DNA of 64,000 nucleotides, from positions 7,383,001 to 7,447,000 of the forward strand of contig OX387205.1 in the NCBI GenBank assembly GCA_947561715.1, given 5' to 3'. This stretch comes from Ascidia mentula (Eukaryota; Chordata; Ascidiacea; Phlebobranchia; Ascidiidae). The notes beneath the pieces are model-generated. The model made no database searches. It was given only the letters and a program-made list of their open reading frames with translations, and had not been told where the DNA came from. Below, piece after piece: positions 35,533 through 48,099 of this stretch (positions are counted from its first letter, which is position 1; each line of letters opens with the position of its first letter). Both the position numbers and the translations under genes were made by a program.

Positions 35533-36149
35533 GTAGGCCTATCTACCGTCAACCCAACAAACAATCACAACATAGAAAACACATTCACGGCATACAAGTG
35601 GCGATGTAACACTCCCCCCAATATGTGGGAATAACATGAAATATTTTTACAAACACATCGCCAATATCGTGCGTATCGCGGCGACAAATCAGTGTCCGAA
35701 GGTATATTCAGAAGACCGAGCAGTTAACCAGGAGTTCATCTAGCAACCCGAGTGGACATCGCTCGGAAAGGTTGAGAAGGTCTCATCATAATCAACGATG
35801 CGACACAGTTTTGTGATAGGAAAGACACCGCTGCTCGTCCGAACGAGCACAGTGCGAACTTTTCCAGTTTCATCTAGTTTCCGTCTACTGTCAGTTTCGA
35901 TACGATCAAGATTTATTCACCGCAGTAAAAATGTACAAAACAGCCAAAGTTGGTGCCAGGCGCGCTAGTTGCCGTTAATTGAAGATGTTTTTGTTCGAAA
36001 ATTTGTGTTTTTGGTGCTTGGTACTTACATTCTTCGACAATTTCTGCTTTGTCTAAACATAAAAGTTTTCCCAAAAAAGGATTTAGGGCTGCGCTACACG
36101 CGTTTTAGTATAAAACTCCTATCTAAACGAATGCATTTTCAGCCAATCT
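35533..36149. other. Intergenic stretch, possible LTR scrap
   Basis: No gene. On the minus strand near 35605-35625 a purine run precedes GTGTTACATCG, resembling the polypurine tract and LTR start of BEL/Pao elements. This alone is weak evidence. Confidence 0.3.
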
Positions 36150-36206
36150 TTACCTGCAGCATTGTGATGTCCAGGCCCAACGCTCTACCAACTAAGCTAC
36201 AGGAGC
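36150..36206 (-). repeat. tRNA-derived fragment
   Basis: The minus strand has GCTCCTG, then TAGCTTAGTTGGTAGAGCG, a good D-arm/A-box, followed by an anticodon-arm-like segment and CTGCAGGT. The T arm and 3' acceptor strand are missing, so this is a truncated tRNA or the head of a SINE, not a working tRNA. Confidence 0.6.
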
Positions 36207-36479
36207 TCAGTGGTTTCACGGGGTATATTGTGGCCAATGTACACTGGTGTGCAAGCCCACAACTTACCAGACAACCTTCACGGAAAAAGTGGCTGCATTG
36301 CCTGGGCTGCCTGAAAACCTCATTATAGGTGGTGTGTATTTGCCTAATACCTTATTTCTGCTAGGTTGGTCAAACTTTTTGCTTCGTTCGTACCAAAACT
36401 TTCCAACACTACACGGCACTATCTGCCCTTAAAAGCCTAAAGGACTGTACTGTTAAAATAGGTTTCGCCGACGGGAAAT

Positions 36480-36940
36480 GCCCAGCTTGTAGTCGATCCT
36501 CTGTCGATCACAATAGAAGGAGGACGTCACAAAGCAATCAGTGATGCATGGGAATCAACTTTACGGCTTAGTGAGCACATGTGCTGTTGCTAGGACGAAT
36601 TTGAAGCAGTTTTAGTGGGGTTTTGGGCGTTTTAAATCAGGTAGCTACTGGTAGAAAATTGAACTAAAAAGGTTGCTCAAACTTCCGGCTATATTTGCAG
36701 ATAAATGAACCGTTAAGGGGTCCAGTCTTTTGTAGTTTTATGAAAGATCCATCCCTCATTTACACATGCTGGTCAAAATTGGTCGCCGGAATGGTGCATT
36801 TTTGTCCCCTGGGGGCATTTGATCCCTCTCTGTTGGACATCATTTGGGGTAAAAACTCAACAAAAAATGCAATTGGATTTTGCATGAAAAAATTATTTTT
36901 TTATATGACGAAAAATTCGGATTTTATCCTGTAAATTCCT
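36480..36940 (+). repeat. Diverged copy of the 21.1-21.6-kb dispersed repeat
   Basis: It shares CTGTTGGACATCATTT and the following A-rich block with 21450-21570 and a looser GCAGTTTTAG region upstream. Its class is unknown. Confidence 0.5.
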
Positions 36941-37780
36941 TCGTTTCGGTAAGATTTTTTTGCCTTCAACCCTGCTGTTATTACTAATATTCGGTCAGTA
37001 GGCGCGTACATTCCGGTCGAAATGTTAAACAAGTTTAGTATGGTTAGAAAACGTCAGTATTTAAGTTCGTGTCAATCTCTAGAACTTGTAAAAATATCCT
37101 GGAAATGCGAGAAATGATTTCTTTTTGTCGACTATAGCTTCTCTTAGGACTTAGGTCAATTTACATGTTAGTTTGTTATAATGAAGCCAAATTTTCACAT
37201 TCAAACTATTCTAAAGAAGAATGAAAATCTACAAAGAGTTTAAGGAACGACACCAACATCATCCAGTGAGTTTGCTAAGATTATATCTATTATAAATTAC
37301 TTTCGCATCAGTGTCAAAGATCGTTCGATGTCGTTTGTTTGTGTCCATTACGACAGATGAGGAATCCCCACGGACAAATTACAACAATACACAACACTAA
37401 TTTAACGCACTACGTAAGCTTAAGTTACCACATATCAAAGTTGGCTTCGCTGTGACAGTACGTCATCATAAAAAAAGAAGTAGAAGGTTTTTATAATCAT
37501 ATAAACAGTATCAACCATATATAACAAGCCAACACACACAAACCGCTACCTACAATGCACCTCACACTATCCCAAACATCAAAAACTTACTGTTGCAAAA
37601 CTTTATATAATGGAGCGGTTACACACATCGGCGATCTAGACTCTCGGACCACTGACCTGAATCGTACATCCCCACACAGTTTTCCACTGACCTAAAACGT
37701 ACATCCCCATACAGCATTTGCTTCAATACCGAACGTATACAAGAATGTCTGAGTGCATTTAACTACTGGAGTAAAAGTTG
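36941..37780. other. Intergenic stretch, nothing recognised
   Basis: No coding signal, RNA or repeat ends found. Confidence 0.4.
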
Positions 37781-38035
37781 CCATGAAATCTTTGTGTACC
37801 TTGGAAAATATGCTACCCAAACCGAAGGCCGTAATTCCATGCTTCAAATGACCGGTGTATGTTTACTTAATTCCTTGCCGTGATTGCAACACAGTTTACT
37901 TGGTCAGACTAAACGTAATTTGACGTCTCGTGTTATTAAAGTACACAAGGCAGCCGTACACAATATGTGTTTGTTTTATTCTCTGAAGAAGCCTAGTCGT
38001 TCGTACAGGCGAAACGTCAGAAAAATACAATCTTT
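37780..38035 (+). mobile_element. Penelope-like element remnant (GIY-YIG endonuclease end)
   Basis: Translation around 37875-37970 reads CRDCNTVYLGQTKRNLTSR then VHKAAVHN, the C-x2-C and GQTKR-x3-R signature of Penelope endonucleases. A typical downstream CTGAAGAAGCC ... GGCGAAACGTCAG segment follows at 37982-38020. The frame is interrupted and the RT is absent, so it is a dead 3' fragment. It documents past Penelope activity. Confidence 0.6.
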
Positions 38036-38279
38036 TCAAACAAAAGGTGTATACTTGTTGTTTTTCACAGGAAGAACGTCAGATCAGTAATTCACCATGA
38101 TACCAATATGGTCAAAACTTATTTTCAGCTTTCAAAAATTTTACTTTTTTTTATTAATTTACTTTTTAATTGGTAAATTTATATAAAAAATATGTTACAA
38201 GGAGAAATGTTAGTCTGTAGTCAAGAAAAGAGCATGGTATTGCTTTCTTTTTTTGTTTAAAAAAAAGTTTTCAACGTTC

Positions 38280-40085
38280 CTTGTGCTCAAGTTAATCTCG
38301 TTGCGCTGATCTTTCCTGGAATTCATTCCACACCAGATTGTCGCGGTGCTGGCTACCCAACACACGATGTAACAGTTGTGATTCGTCACGTAGAATCTGC
38401 ACGGCCTGGAACGTGCCAGCTACCACACTACGATTTTCCCCTTATTAAGTGAACGCGACCAGTGATTGTCTCAACGTCGATTCTCTGTTGTAAACTCCCT
38501 AGTCCACCTCCGCTAAAACTGGTAGGCCAAATATTGCGTTTGGAGCCAGCGACGTCTCACATAATTGTCCTTCTTGTCGAACACACCGGGCGGCAAGATG
38601 TCGCATCGTCCAAACAAGAGCAAATAATTGGGAGTCAACGGCTCCTCGCTTTCTGGATCCATTGTAATCGGGGTAAGCGGTCTAGCGTTCAAGATAGCCT
38701 CCACTTCAACCATCACGGTACGAAGTGTTTCATTCGAAGTAAGTTGCTCAGACAAAAGAGTGCCCAGTATTTTTCTTATTGATCGAATGAGCCTCTCCCA
38801 TACTTCACCCATGTGGCTCGATCCTCGGTACATATTTGATCACAGCATACTCAGCGCTTTGAAGCTCGTCGACGCTCAGCGGAGTAGCCACTAATAGCGA
38901 TTTTTTGTTTCGAATGTAACTCACAAACCGCAGCAACCATGCTATTGCCTTCTTCAACTTCCACCAAGACGAGTAGCGCTGAATTAGACTGTCCAAGCCA
39001 TCAACCTTTGGTGCTACAACATGAGCGGCCACGCTCCTGTGGGTTTTTAACACAAACTCCTCAGGCAGCTCACCAAGATCCAACGGGTCCGCAGGCCATG
39101 CACATGCGGCTTCATTTAGAAACTTCGGCCCTGTATACCAGCGATCGCATTCGACCATAGCCCTTGCACTTAATCCTCGAGAGGCGTCATCTGCTGGATT
39201 CAGGTCCGTCGGGACGTATCTCCACTGTGCTGGACTCGATCCCTCATTAATTTTAGTCAACCTGTTGGCCACAAAAACAGGGAATCGTTTAGACGAATTA
39301 TTGATGCATACACTTGTGGAATCTGTCCAAAATACCGATTTTTTCATTTGTATGTCAAGCTCTTTGCGCAAGACTTGATCCAGTTTTACAGCTAATGTTG
39401 CACCGTAAGCACTATCTAGTTTCCTTAGACGTCCTTGGCCCGTTCCGTAAGCCTTATGTATTTTCCTTAGACGCCCTTGGCCAGTTCCGTTATCAGTATG
39501 TATTTTCCTTAGACTATTTCCGTTCCTTAGCTCCTTAAATTAGTGTCTGTGAATTTCCTTAGGTTCCTTAGTTCCTTAGCTCCGTAAATTAGTGTGAGTT
39601 TCCTTAGATTCCTTAGGTTCCTTATTCCGTAAATTAGTGTTACCCAGCTTAAGCCTTGGAATAGAAACCATTTTCAAGGGAACAAGTCGAGCTTTAGCAA
39701 GCAATATACGACAGCAAACAACTCCGCTAACGCCAGTCGTTCTGAGGTAACAAACCGCACCCTTTGACGATGGGTAAAAAACCCACCCCTTGACCCTTTG
39801 ACGATGCGTCAGCAAAATGGTGCAACTCGTGATGACTGATCTTTCCCGCGTTCTGCGGCTTCAGACACCTCGGAATCTGAATCGAAGAAAGCTAGGTCAA
39901 TCCTAAAGTTCAACAACGCCATTCGGAGGCGATGTCCTCGGGAACATCTGCATCCCAGCCAAACTGTTTCTTACACAACTCTTGCAGCAGCAGGCGAGCC
40001 TTTAAAACCACTGGAGCCACAAAACCCAACGGGTCAAATAGCGAACTCACTATTGCTTCGATCACGACAGTAGCGCAAGGAACCC
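38280..40085 (-). mobile_element. Broken BEL/Pao remnant (pol)
   Basis: On the minus strand, in pol order from 40085 down: FDPLGFVAPVVLKARLLLQE (near 40050), a short LAKARLVP-IPRLKL segment (near 39680), the RNase H tail with VFWTDSTSVCINN and RYVPTDLNPADDASRG (39370-39130), and an integrase end with [15 protein letters not shown] and [10 protein letters not shown] (38820-38600). Several breaks and losses, and an interior stretch of local repeats. No LTR pair found. It is old. Confidence 0.8.
39418..39640. repeat. Local tandem repeat inside the BEL/Pao remnant
   Basis: The word TTTCCTTAGAC returns three times about 54 bases apart, followed by shorter repeats of CCTTAGGTTCC, CCTTAGCTCC and GTAAATTAGTGT. 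It looks like local expansion after the element decayed. Confidence 0.7.
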
Positions 40086-40555
40086 CAAAGGCCGGCGGCT
40101 CACGAGCGAACAAAAGGAAAGTGGAGGAAATTGTCGGGGAGATGGAGCAACAGGGTTTGGTGCGCTCTTCGCAATCGCCGTGGTCAAGTCCCGTCGTTCT
40201 GGTTTGGAAAAAGTCTGATTTATCAAAGATTATGCTCGGGTGGTTGGTCCGCTACACAAGCTTACAGAAAAGGGTCGAACATTCAAATGGGGGAAAGAGC
40301 AACAAGATGCATTCGTCGAACTAGGGCGACGCCTTACACAAGCACCTATTCCACAGCACCCGGACTTTTCAGCGACTTTTGTATTAGATACCGACGCTTC
40401 CAATAACGCGGTGGGATGTGTGTGGGCGGACAAGACGGAAAGGCGACCAGCCGTGGAAGAGAAAGTCCGGACATTGCTACCTACGGGAGACCCCACGGCA
40501 CAGGTGGTGACCTGGACCGATATCACCGAAAACGAAGGAAATGCGTAGGCACCGA
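40086..40555 (+). mobile_element. Broken Ty3/Gypsy fragment (RT to RNase H)
   Basis: The plus strand shows the RT entry VEEIVGEMEQQGLVR-SSQSPWSSPVVLV and, further on, the thumb/RNase H start PLHKLTEKGRTFKWG ... FVLDTDASNNAVGCVWA. The part between is missing. It abuts the BEL/Pao remnant tail-to-tail, suggesting one inserted into the other. Confidence 0.75.
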
Positions 40556-42404
40556 ACTCTCGTGATGACAACGTAATCGCCAGTCGCCTTCGCGTAAATC
40601 GCCGTCCAACTCCGCGCTATTCCCCAGAAGTCTGCACGGGAGTGCCTCGACATAGATGGGGGAGCGTGTAGCGCAAAAGAACTTGATCACTTGTTTGCGT
40701 TTCATTTCCAAGTTTCACGCTTTCGTTATATCACGTATTCTTTTACGCCACGTTTTTTTTTCACCTTCCACCTGCTTAGTTAAATGTTTTGTGTTGATTT
40801 ATATTTTTAGTTACAAAGTGTCTCGAACGCACCAGTCAGACCGCACGTTGATTTTATATCGCAGCGCTATAGCTCCCTTCCTCTCGTGACACTGTTGGGC
40901 CAATGACTGGCGAGATAAAAGATAAAACCGGACTAACACGAGACGCTAAAAAAGATCGAAGGCAGACCGTTTTTGGCAGATTGTGATTCGTCTGTGGTGT
41001 TTTCAAACTTTTTATTGACAATATTATATCTAAACGGTTGTGCTGGAACAGGTTTGTGGTTAGCCGTGAATGCAGCGTCCTGAGAACCAAGGAAAGCGTG
41101 TATTTGAGAAGCGTATAAACAGATATACGGAGATGCGGTCTCAAGGGCCCAGCCTTCAGCGACTTCGTGACACCGATTTTCTTATCCTCAGGATCGTATG
41201 CGATCTTAATGCTACTTCCTTATCGATCGGAAATCCATTCGAAGGCCTCGTTATCAACGGTATAACATGCGGTTAAATCTCCTTTGTCGTCTTGTAAGAA
41301 ATTCAAATACATTCAAAATAACATACGTTGATTTGTGAACTGCAGTTATAGTAATTTCTCTTTAATTTATTTCCATGCGATTCGTGACACGATCAGCAAT
41401 GGGGTGATTCCTGTTATGTGAACAGTTAGAAACTCTCACTTCTGCATATAAAATGGTGTTTGGCAAGTGTATTGAAATTACACTTGCTAGTTTCTTGGAT
41501 GGTCTTCATATCGATCACAAACGGTTAAAATAGTAACCTTCCGATCGAAACCTTTTGGCAATACAAAGGGGTTTGTTAGGTTAACAAAGCAGTTATAATT
41601 CAATTTGAGGAATCTATATATGAATGATAAAAAATGTGCGCTCTTACCACTATTCTCTAAATTCCTTCAGGAGAAATTTCAGCGCGTTTTCAAAACATTT
41701 GCCATGTGTTCAAATACTGTAGCTGCATGGGAGCAAGTTGCAGCGGTAACACACAACGTTTCAAATGCGACCGCAATAATAAACAAAGTGTTACCAGAAT
41801 ACATTCAGTGACTTTTTGTCACGTTTCAACTAAAAACAAACCTTTTCTTTTGCAGTTCATGTTCGCAACTCGAGCATCATAGCGTAACTAGTCAAATATT
41901 GTTCGTCGCCAAATGCAAAAACAAATAGCGATCAAGCAGAACTTCAACAAATCCAAATAATTTTATTTTGAGAACAGTTTACTCGCTCCCCCGCTGTTTA
42001 AAGATGTGTGATTGTAATATATCATAACAAACAATATGCTTAGTCTGTAACAAGAATAACAATTGATAATATTAATAAAATTATATCACTGAACTTTGCA
42101 TAGTAAATACACATAGTTTTTTACATAATATTAAGCATACACAAACTTTCAAAACGCAACAATTCCAACAAAATTTGAAAAATTTCTAGATTTACCCAAA
42201 AAATATACTAAACATAACTTTAGGTTCAATCTTTTCAAATTACATCACAGATTAACAACAAACAAGTTTACAAGCATGAGTAGACAAACGTTTGCTAATT
42301 TGTAACACTACAGCATAATCATCATAACCGTCGACCAATCATGTCCCTTGAAGTTGACTTTTATATTTCAAACCATACCATAGGACATGGACCACATGGT
42401 TGTC
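40556..42404. other. Intergenic stretch downstream of Lys/Gypsy scraps, 3' flank of GPSM
   Basis: No gene recognised. The left part (to about 41280) may still be Ty3/Gypsy-derived but shows no clear motif. TTTATT near 41962 (AATAAA on the minus strand) could be the GPSM poly(A) signal. Confidence 0.35.
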
Positions 42405-45400
42405 TCAACCCATTTGCTGCCTTTCTGGTTCAAACCTAAACAAACACAAAACATTTGGCAAGGACAAGGTCACAAAAATATGCTGTTATCACAAACCTGC
42501 AGCGCTGATCATCAATGCGGGATGATTGCATTCGCACTATTAAAGAAAAAAAGTCTTCATCTGGAATTGTTGATGATGACAAAACTTGACTTTCCGTTGC
42601 AGGAACAGAACTTCGTTGGTCATTTAAACGAGTCCCCTTTAACAGAGCAGACATTGTTAAAAAATAATAAGTTCTTTGAAATAAACTGGCGCACCTGGCA
42701 TCGTATGAGATTATCAAAAAAATTTTCATCTAAAGTTTGATTTGTTGAAAAGCCTGTGCTCTCCTGTTCTTGACCAAAACCACCAGTGCTTTCAGCAACA
42801 CTGCAGGTGTTATCTAAAAAAATTAAACTGGTTAAGTTTCATACATAGGATACCAACTGCCCACAATGCAAAGTGTGTGCCACCACCAAAAAATATGCAG
42901 CTAATTATATTTTTTTAAAGTCTATCCTTTGTAGTTTTTTTATACTTTTTGAAAAGATGTTGGTGATGACACAAAACAGCTGTACATTCCCTACATATAA
43001 AAGTACAACAAACCTTGCATGTTGGAAACAGGTATGCCACCATCTGTTATTTTTAAACCAGGCAAAGTAGAAAGACTGACTCTTTGCTCATCCAAGCGCT
43101 TCGACTGGGATCTGGCAAGCATGCTAATCATATTGTTCATTTTTTGATGATGATCTGCTGTATACAACAATGTGCAACTAAAGTTGTTTTTATGTATTTT
43201 GTAAAATTCAATTACCTTCATTACTAACAACAGGGGGACGTGAGTAGCTGCTTTCTTCTTGCTGCAAAAACTCTGGTAGATTAACCAAGGGTTCATCTTC
43301 TGCACGCAATTCTGCTCTTTGGTCATCCATTCGCCGACACTGCAATCTAGTCAACAAGTCGAAAAACTTTTCGCTTCCCTGCAACAGAAATGCACTCCAA
43401 AATACAGAACACAAAACATCATCACACTTGAGTTGTACCCTGTTTTGTATGGCATTAAGCTCTTTTTCTTTTTAGTACTTGAGATTATAATCACTAGAGG
43501 CTTTGGGTCAGGATATACTCGGGATTAAAACACACCAAAATTAATACCTTAGTAAAATCAATGATTCCCATTGTGCAGTAGTCTCATTTACCAAAAAAAA
43601 ATAAATTACTAAATTTTTAAAATTTCTAATTACTAAAACCATTGCTGGTATTTACAAAAAAAATTGTGACAATAAACCATCCTTGCAAAGTGAATAAACT
43701 AATGGCTTACGTTTCCACAATTCATGTGAATATCTACATTGTTTGCGCTTAGTATTGGAAGATGAGAATATGTTTTCTTCTCATTAGAGACTTGTTTTTC
43801 ACTTGTTTGGTTGGGTACTTGATTCTATTCAAAAAATCACACACAACCATAAACTAAATTTCATATTACTAATAGCACAAACCATAAATAATACCTGGCA
43901 GTGTTGTGGAAGCAAGTTTATGTTTGTGACTGGTTCCTCTTTACCATTTTCCTTGCCGCAAGCTGCCTGAAATTATTCCATTGTACATATCGAAAATACA
44001 AAACATGCAAAACCATTTGAATTATTGACAACACATACTCATATTTTAATGTGATTTTACTAAAATTTAGCATTACTTGTTGTGGTTTCAACTGAAATAG
44101 TTCCATGTTTTCCATGCTTGCTCTTCTTTTTCTCAAGTTTTCAACATGGGAAGTATTATTTTTTGTTCTGAGGAGGCTTATTAAATTGTTGAGGTTTTCT
44201 TGTGCTACTGATTTACCAGCATCATCACCAAGCTGTAACATATAGCAACTAAATTTCTGGTAGCAAACATTTAAAGGGGGTCTTACCTCAGTGGAAATAT
44301 GCAATTGCTCTTTAACATATTCTAATGCTTTTTCATGGCATCCTAATGAGATGTGAGAGTTACTAAGGAGCCAACACGCTCTGCCCACTCCAACTCTAAA
44401 AAAAAGACTTCTTGTTTGGACAAAAAATATTTCATCAGAACAAATTTTTTTCCAAAATTATGTGCCGGATGTTTGTTTAAGCAAGGAATGTAAATAATGT
44501 GAGACTCCGGTGCTTGCATACCTGTCATTCAATTCTTTAGCTATTTGTTTGTGACGTAAGTGATACTCTATTGCACGCTTGTCATCCCCAAGTAGTGTAT
44601 ATGTTGAACCAAGACTGTAACAAGCTTGAGCTTCGAATGCTCGGTCTCCTAGTTGTCGCGAAATGGAAAGAGTTTGCCTGATAAAAGAGTTCCCTTTACA
44701 GTGATCTCTAACAAAAATAATGGGAGGCCTTATCACCATTCTCTACAACCACTATTTTAAAATTATATATATATAAAATTTATTGTAAAAAAATATTACA
44801 TACAAGTAATATTCTGTGGCATCTTCAAACTTGCCAAGTAAGATGTGGGTGTTTCCTAAATTTGTGTATGCTCTTCTTTGTGCAGCTTTGTCACCAAACT
44901 CTTTTGCAATAGCTAGTCTCTGAACAATGAAAACAAAAATAATTTTTTAACAGTACTCTTGAATTTTTATCTAGACTACTGTCAGCCATTGAAAAATTAT
45001 TTCCCTTTTTTAACTATGTCAATTGTGATTGCTAACAGCACTAAATAGTATTTAATTTACCTCATTGTGATATTTTACGGCCTCACTACAGTTGCCAAGT
45101 AGGTAGTGTGTGTTGCCAAGACTCCCACAAGCTTTTCCTTGGGCAGCACGATCACCCAAAGCTTGTACAATAGCGAGATTTTGCCTGACAACACAAAATC
45201 ATAGCCAATAAGATTTTAGACATGCTATGTAGTAATGCTAACAAGCAACCCCAATTACATAAAATTACAGATACAATTTTAATAAGCAGTTCTTTTGGTT
45301 GCTGGTACTATAAATGTACTTGTGAGTTGTCACTGCCAATTAAAAATCACAGTGTTTGTGCTGCAATAATAAACTTTGTGGGTAACAAGAAATTTCGTTT

Positions 45401-46951
45401 GTGAAATGTTTGTGTACCATTACTGTGCCAAACATTCTGTGGAGTAAATTTTCTTACAGTTGTTGTTGTGCAAGACAACATAATTGGTGAAAATTTTTTA
45501 TATTAGACTTAGCATTAGACATGCTAAGTTTAATCAATAGCATTTTATACAGTCTGACACAAATGGTAAAAAAACTGTGGGCTCTTCCAGTTAAACTATA
45601 TAATAATAAAACATTTTTTTCAAAATAAAAATGACCTTTTAGCCCTCATATAGTTGCATTCATGCACATGTAAAATGTTTATAGATCATATTTTTAAACC
45701 CTAAAAATGTAATACTTACTCATAATAATTTATAGAAATGTTTAGGTCTTCAACAGCCTCTGAATCCAATGAAGATATGCCTGATGCTTTACATTTTTGT
45801 TTTGCTTTGACATGATAAACATTTGCCAAACTGTACAAAGCTTTTGCTTCACTTACCTAAAACAAAAAATGACAATAAAAAAGTCGACACTGTACAATAG
45901 GCAAAAGGTGAGATTCAGCACAAAAAAGTCAAAACTAAACTCAGAAAAGGCCTATGTTGTATTTACTTTTAAACATACAAGAGCAACTCATGGCACATTA
46001 AGAATATCTTGTGCTTGTGTGGCATTTGAAAAAGCACATTAACTCTTATTCTGTCAAAAAACAGCAACATTTTGGGCAGTCTCACATAAATATCGACGAC
46101 TATAAAATAATACCTTGTGGCACATATCTCTGGCAATATCAAGGTGTCTCTGACAATATACAATTGCTTCATCATACTTTCCCATCATTTTAAGTGTATT
46201 TGCCAAGTTGCTGCTTGCTTTAGCTTCACCTGGTAAATCACCAATCGTTCTGCAATAAAACACATTTTGGGAAAAAGTAAAATGTATTGAAAGTTTTTGC
46301 CATTTTCTAATACAGACATAATTTTCTCTGGTACTTTGTGCATATACAAAAATACGTTCAGTTTTTACAGTAAAAATTTTTTATAAACATTTTAAAGCAC
46401 TTTTATGTTTTATAAGATAGGCAAAATGCAAAAAAATGAATGAAAAACAATGCCTAACTAAATTACCTACCGCACAAGTGTATAATCATGTTGGTGGTAT
46501 TCAACAGCTTTTTTATAATCACCAATAAAAACATATGCATTTCCCAATTGACTGTATATGGCACTTAAAGCACTGAGATCATCTGTAAATACATAATGTA
46601 CAAAGTAATGGTTCCCAAAACTCATCATCATATTCATTTATGAACAAGTTATTTTGATTTCTGAACAAATTAATACATCAAATGCAATTATTTAATTTTT
46701 TAAAATTTATTAAGTTACATAGTTTTTTTTTGGTTTTGTAAAGGCCTTTTTAATTAAGCTAAACCAGCTATCAAAGTTTTTGAAAAGAAAAACAGTATCA
46801 ATAAAATATCATGTAAAACAACTTTTGAATACATACCAGTTCCTTCAACAACCGCAGCTTCGAAGTACTTAACACCACCCACATAGTTTCCAGCTTTGCA
46901 CAGTCGTTCACCTTCAAATGCAAGCTCAATACATTTGTCTTTATCATCCAT
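42405..46951 (-). CDS. gpsm2: LGN/AGS3 (Pins) G-protein signalling modulator, TPR plus GoLoco
   Basis: Sixteen minus-strand exons encode about 647 residues (human GPSM2 684): 46951-46837, 46582-46471, 46249-46114, 45856-45720, 45184-45061, 44919-44804, 44677-44522, 44395-44287, 44232-44077, 43966-43895, 43824-43711, 43378-43216, 43157-43014, 42813-42695, 42636-42497, 42435-42405 (TGA). The N-terminal half is TPR repeats, opening with ELAFEGERLCKAGNYVGGV and including QACYSLGSTYTLLGD; a linker carries RRASMENMELFQL as in vertebrate GPSM. The C-terminal half has four GoLoco motifs: FFDLLTRLQCRRMDDQRAEL, MISMLARSQSKRLDEQR, FFDNLIRCQGTRLNDQR (split by a 58-nt intron) and FFSLIVRMQSSRIDDQR. The family binds G-alpha-i-GDP through GoLoco and Insc/NuMA through the TPRs at the cell cortex, to orient spindles. 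It is probably the single pre-duplication ortholog of GPSM1 and GPSM2. The start is the ATG just after an acceptor-like TTTGTTAG. Confidence 0.94.
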
Positions 46952-47740
46952 TCTAACAAACAAAACCTGTCAAGCAAAAGCAAATGGAAGTTGACTAACA
47001 ACGCCAGTTAACAAAACTTTGGACGCGGGTAACTCGGCCGTCTTACGGGGTAGCGGAATGATTTTTTCTGCACACCTCGCAAAGTTTAGCGAGCTTGCTA
47101 TTGTCGCAACTTTTGGTATGACGAACCCTGTTCTTGCCAAACTATTCTTGTTAAGTTCCACGCTAATTAACGAGGATATCAGACCACTCGCTCACCAAAC
47201 TCAATTTTATGGGAAAGCTGCACCATGGCAGCATATTTTGCAATTGTTTGCAATGTAGTCCAAAAATGATCTAATACTGATGGCATGTATAACGCCCGTT
47301 AGGTGCTTCCCGGTTCGTGGAGTGGAACTCTGCACGAGGGAAAGGCTGAAACGCGCCTCCTAAACTTCCTCCGAATATAATCACAGTTTTTATTCGGACG
47401 AAGAAGACGGTTTCTACACAAAATGCATTAGCCTACATCAACAAATGCACTTCAAATGTTCAAATTCAATATAGGCTCACCAACTTTTTTCGGAACCGGC
47501 ACACAAAACGAATAAATTGCTGTTTCAGTGTCACGCCTAAACAAAGAAGCAATGTAATCACAAATTCCCACATAGGCTACGCATAAGCAACTCACCGATC
47601 ATTAGGCCTTTTGCGACATAGAACCGTGCTCCACAGAAGTCATACACGAAAAGAAGTTAACCACGTTTTTAGTTCAAGAAAACTACCCGTTAACTGTTAC
47701 GTCACAAACCGCAATAGACTGCAACAATTATAGCAGTGAA
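46952..47740. other. 5' flank of GPSM
   Basis: Likely 5' UTR and promoter of GPSM. It is somewhat less AT-rich near 47.0-47.4 kb. No other gene recognised. Confidence 0.4.
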
Positions 47741-47789
47741 AAGAAAAAAGGCACAGAAACAAAAATCAGCAATTGCTGACAAAGAAGAT

Positions 47790-48075
47790 GTAACATCCCC
47801 CACCCCCACAATACGAATCCAAAAGGAGTACATTCAACACAAAACAAGCCAACATCGGCAGCAATTGCGAAACCTACATGTCGCAAAAGCCATTTGATTC
47901 GTGGCTGGTGGTCATCCGCTACAAGCACAACATCACCGATGGCGAAATTACCATGTTCATTGGCCCACTTCGTTGTGGGCATTAGCGTAGTCAGGTACTC
48001 CCGTGACCATCGCCGCAAAAATTGGTCGGCCAAGTATTTGCACCTGACGCCAGCGATTGCGGTGGTAACAGTCTT
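47790..48075 (-). mobile_element. BEL/Pao 3' scrap
   Basis: The minus strand gives YLADQFLRRWSREYLTTL and FAIGDVVLVADDHQPR, the C-terminal domain that follows integrase in BEL/Pao. Downstream, near 47795, a purine run meets ATGTTACATC, like a polypurine tract and LTR start. Nothing else of the element is seen. Broken and old. Confidence 0.7.
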
Positions 48076-48099
48076 TTCCTGTAAATAGTGAATGATTAA

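Noticed and set aside
36150-36206. A tRNA gene
   Set aside because: The A box and D arm are good but the T arm and 3' acceptor strand are missing.
37982-38020. A functional hammerhead in the Penelope remnant
   Set aside because: CTGAAGA and GGCGAAACGTC fit the core, but I could not form helix I, and stem III would have no loop, so I list it only as resemblance.
47019-47258. 79-codon plus-strand frame upstream of GPSM
   Set aside because: It overlaps the probable 5' UTR/promoter of GPSM, is antisense to it and has no recognised features.
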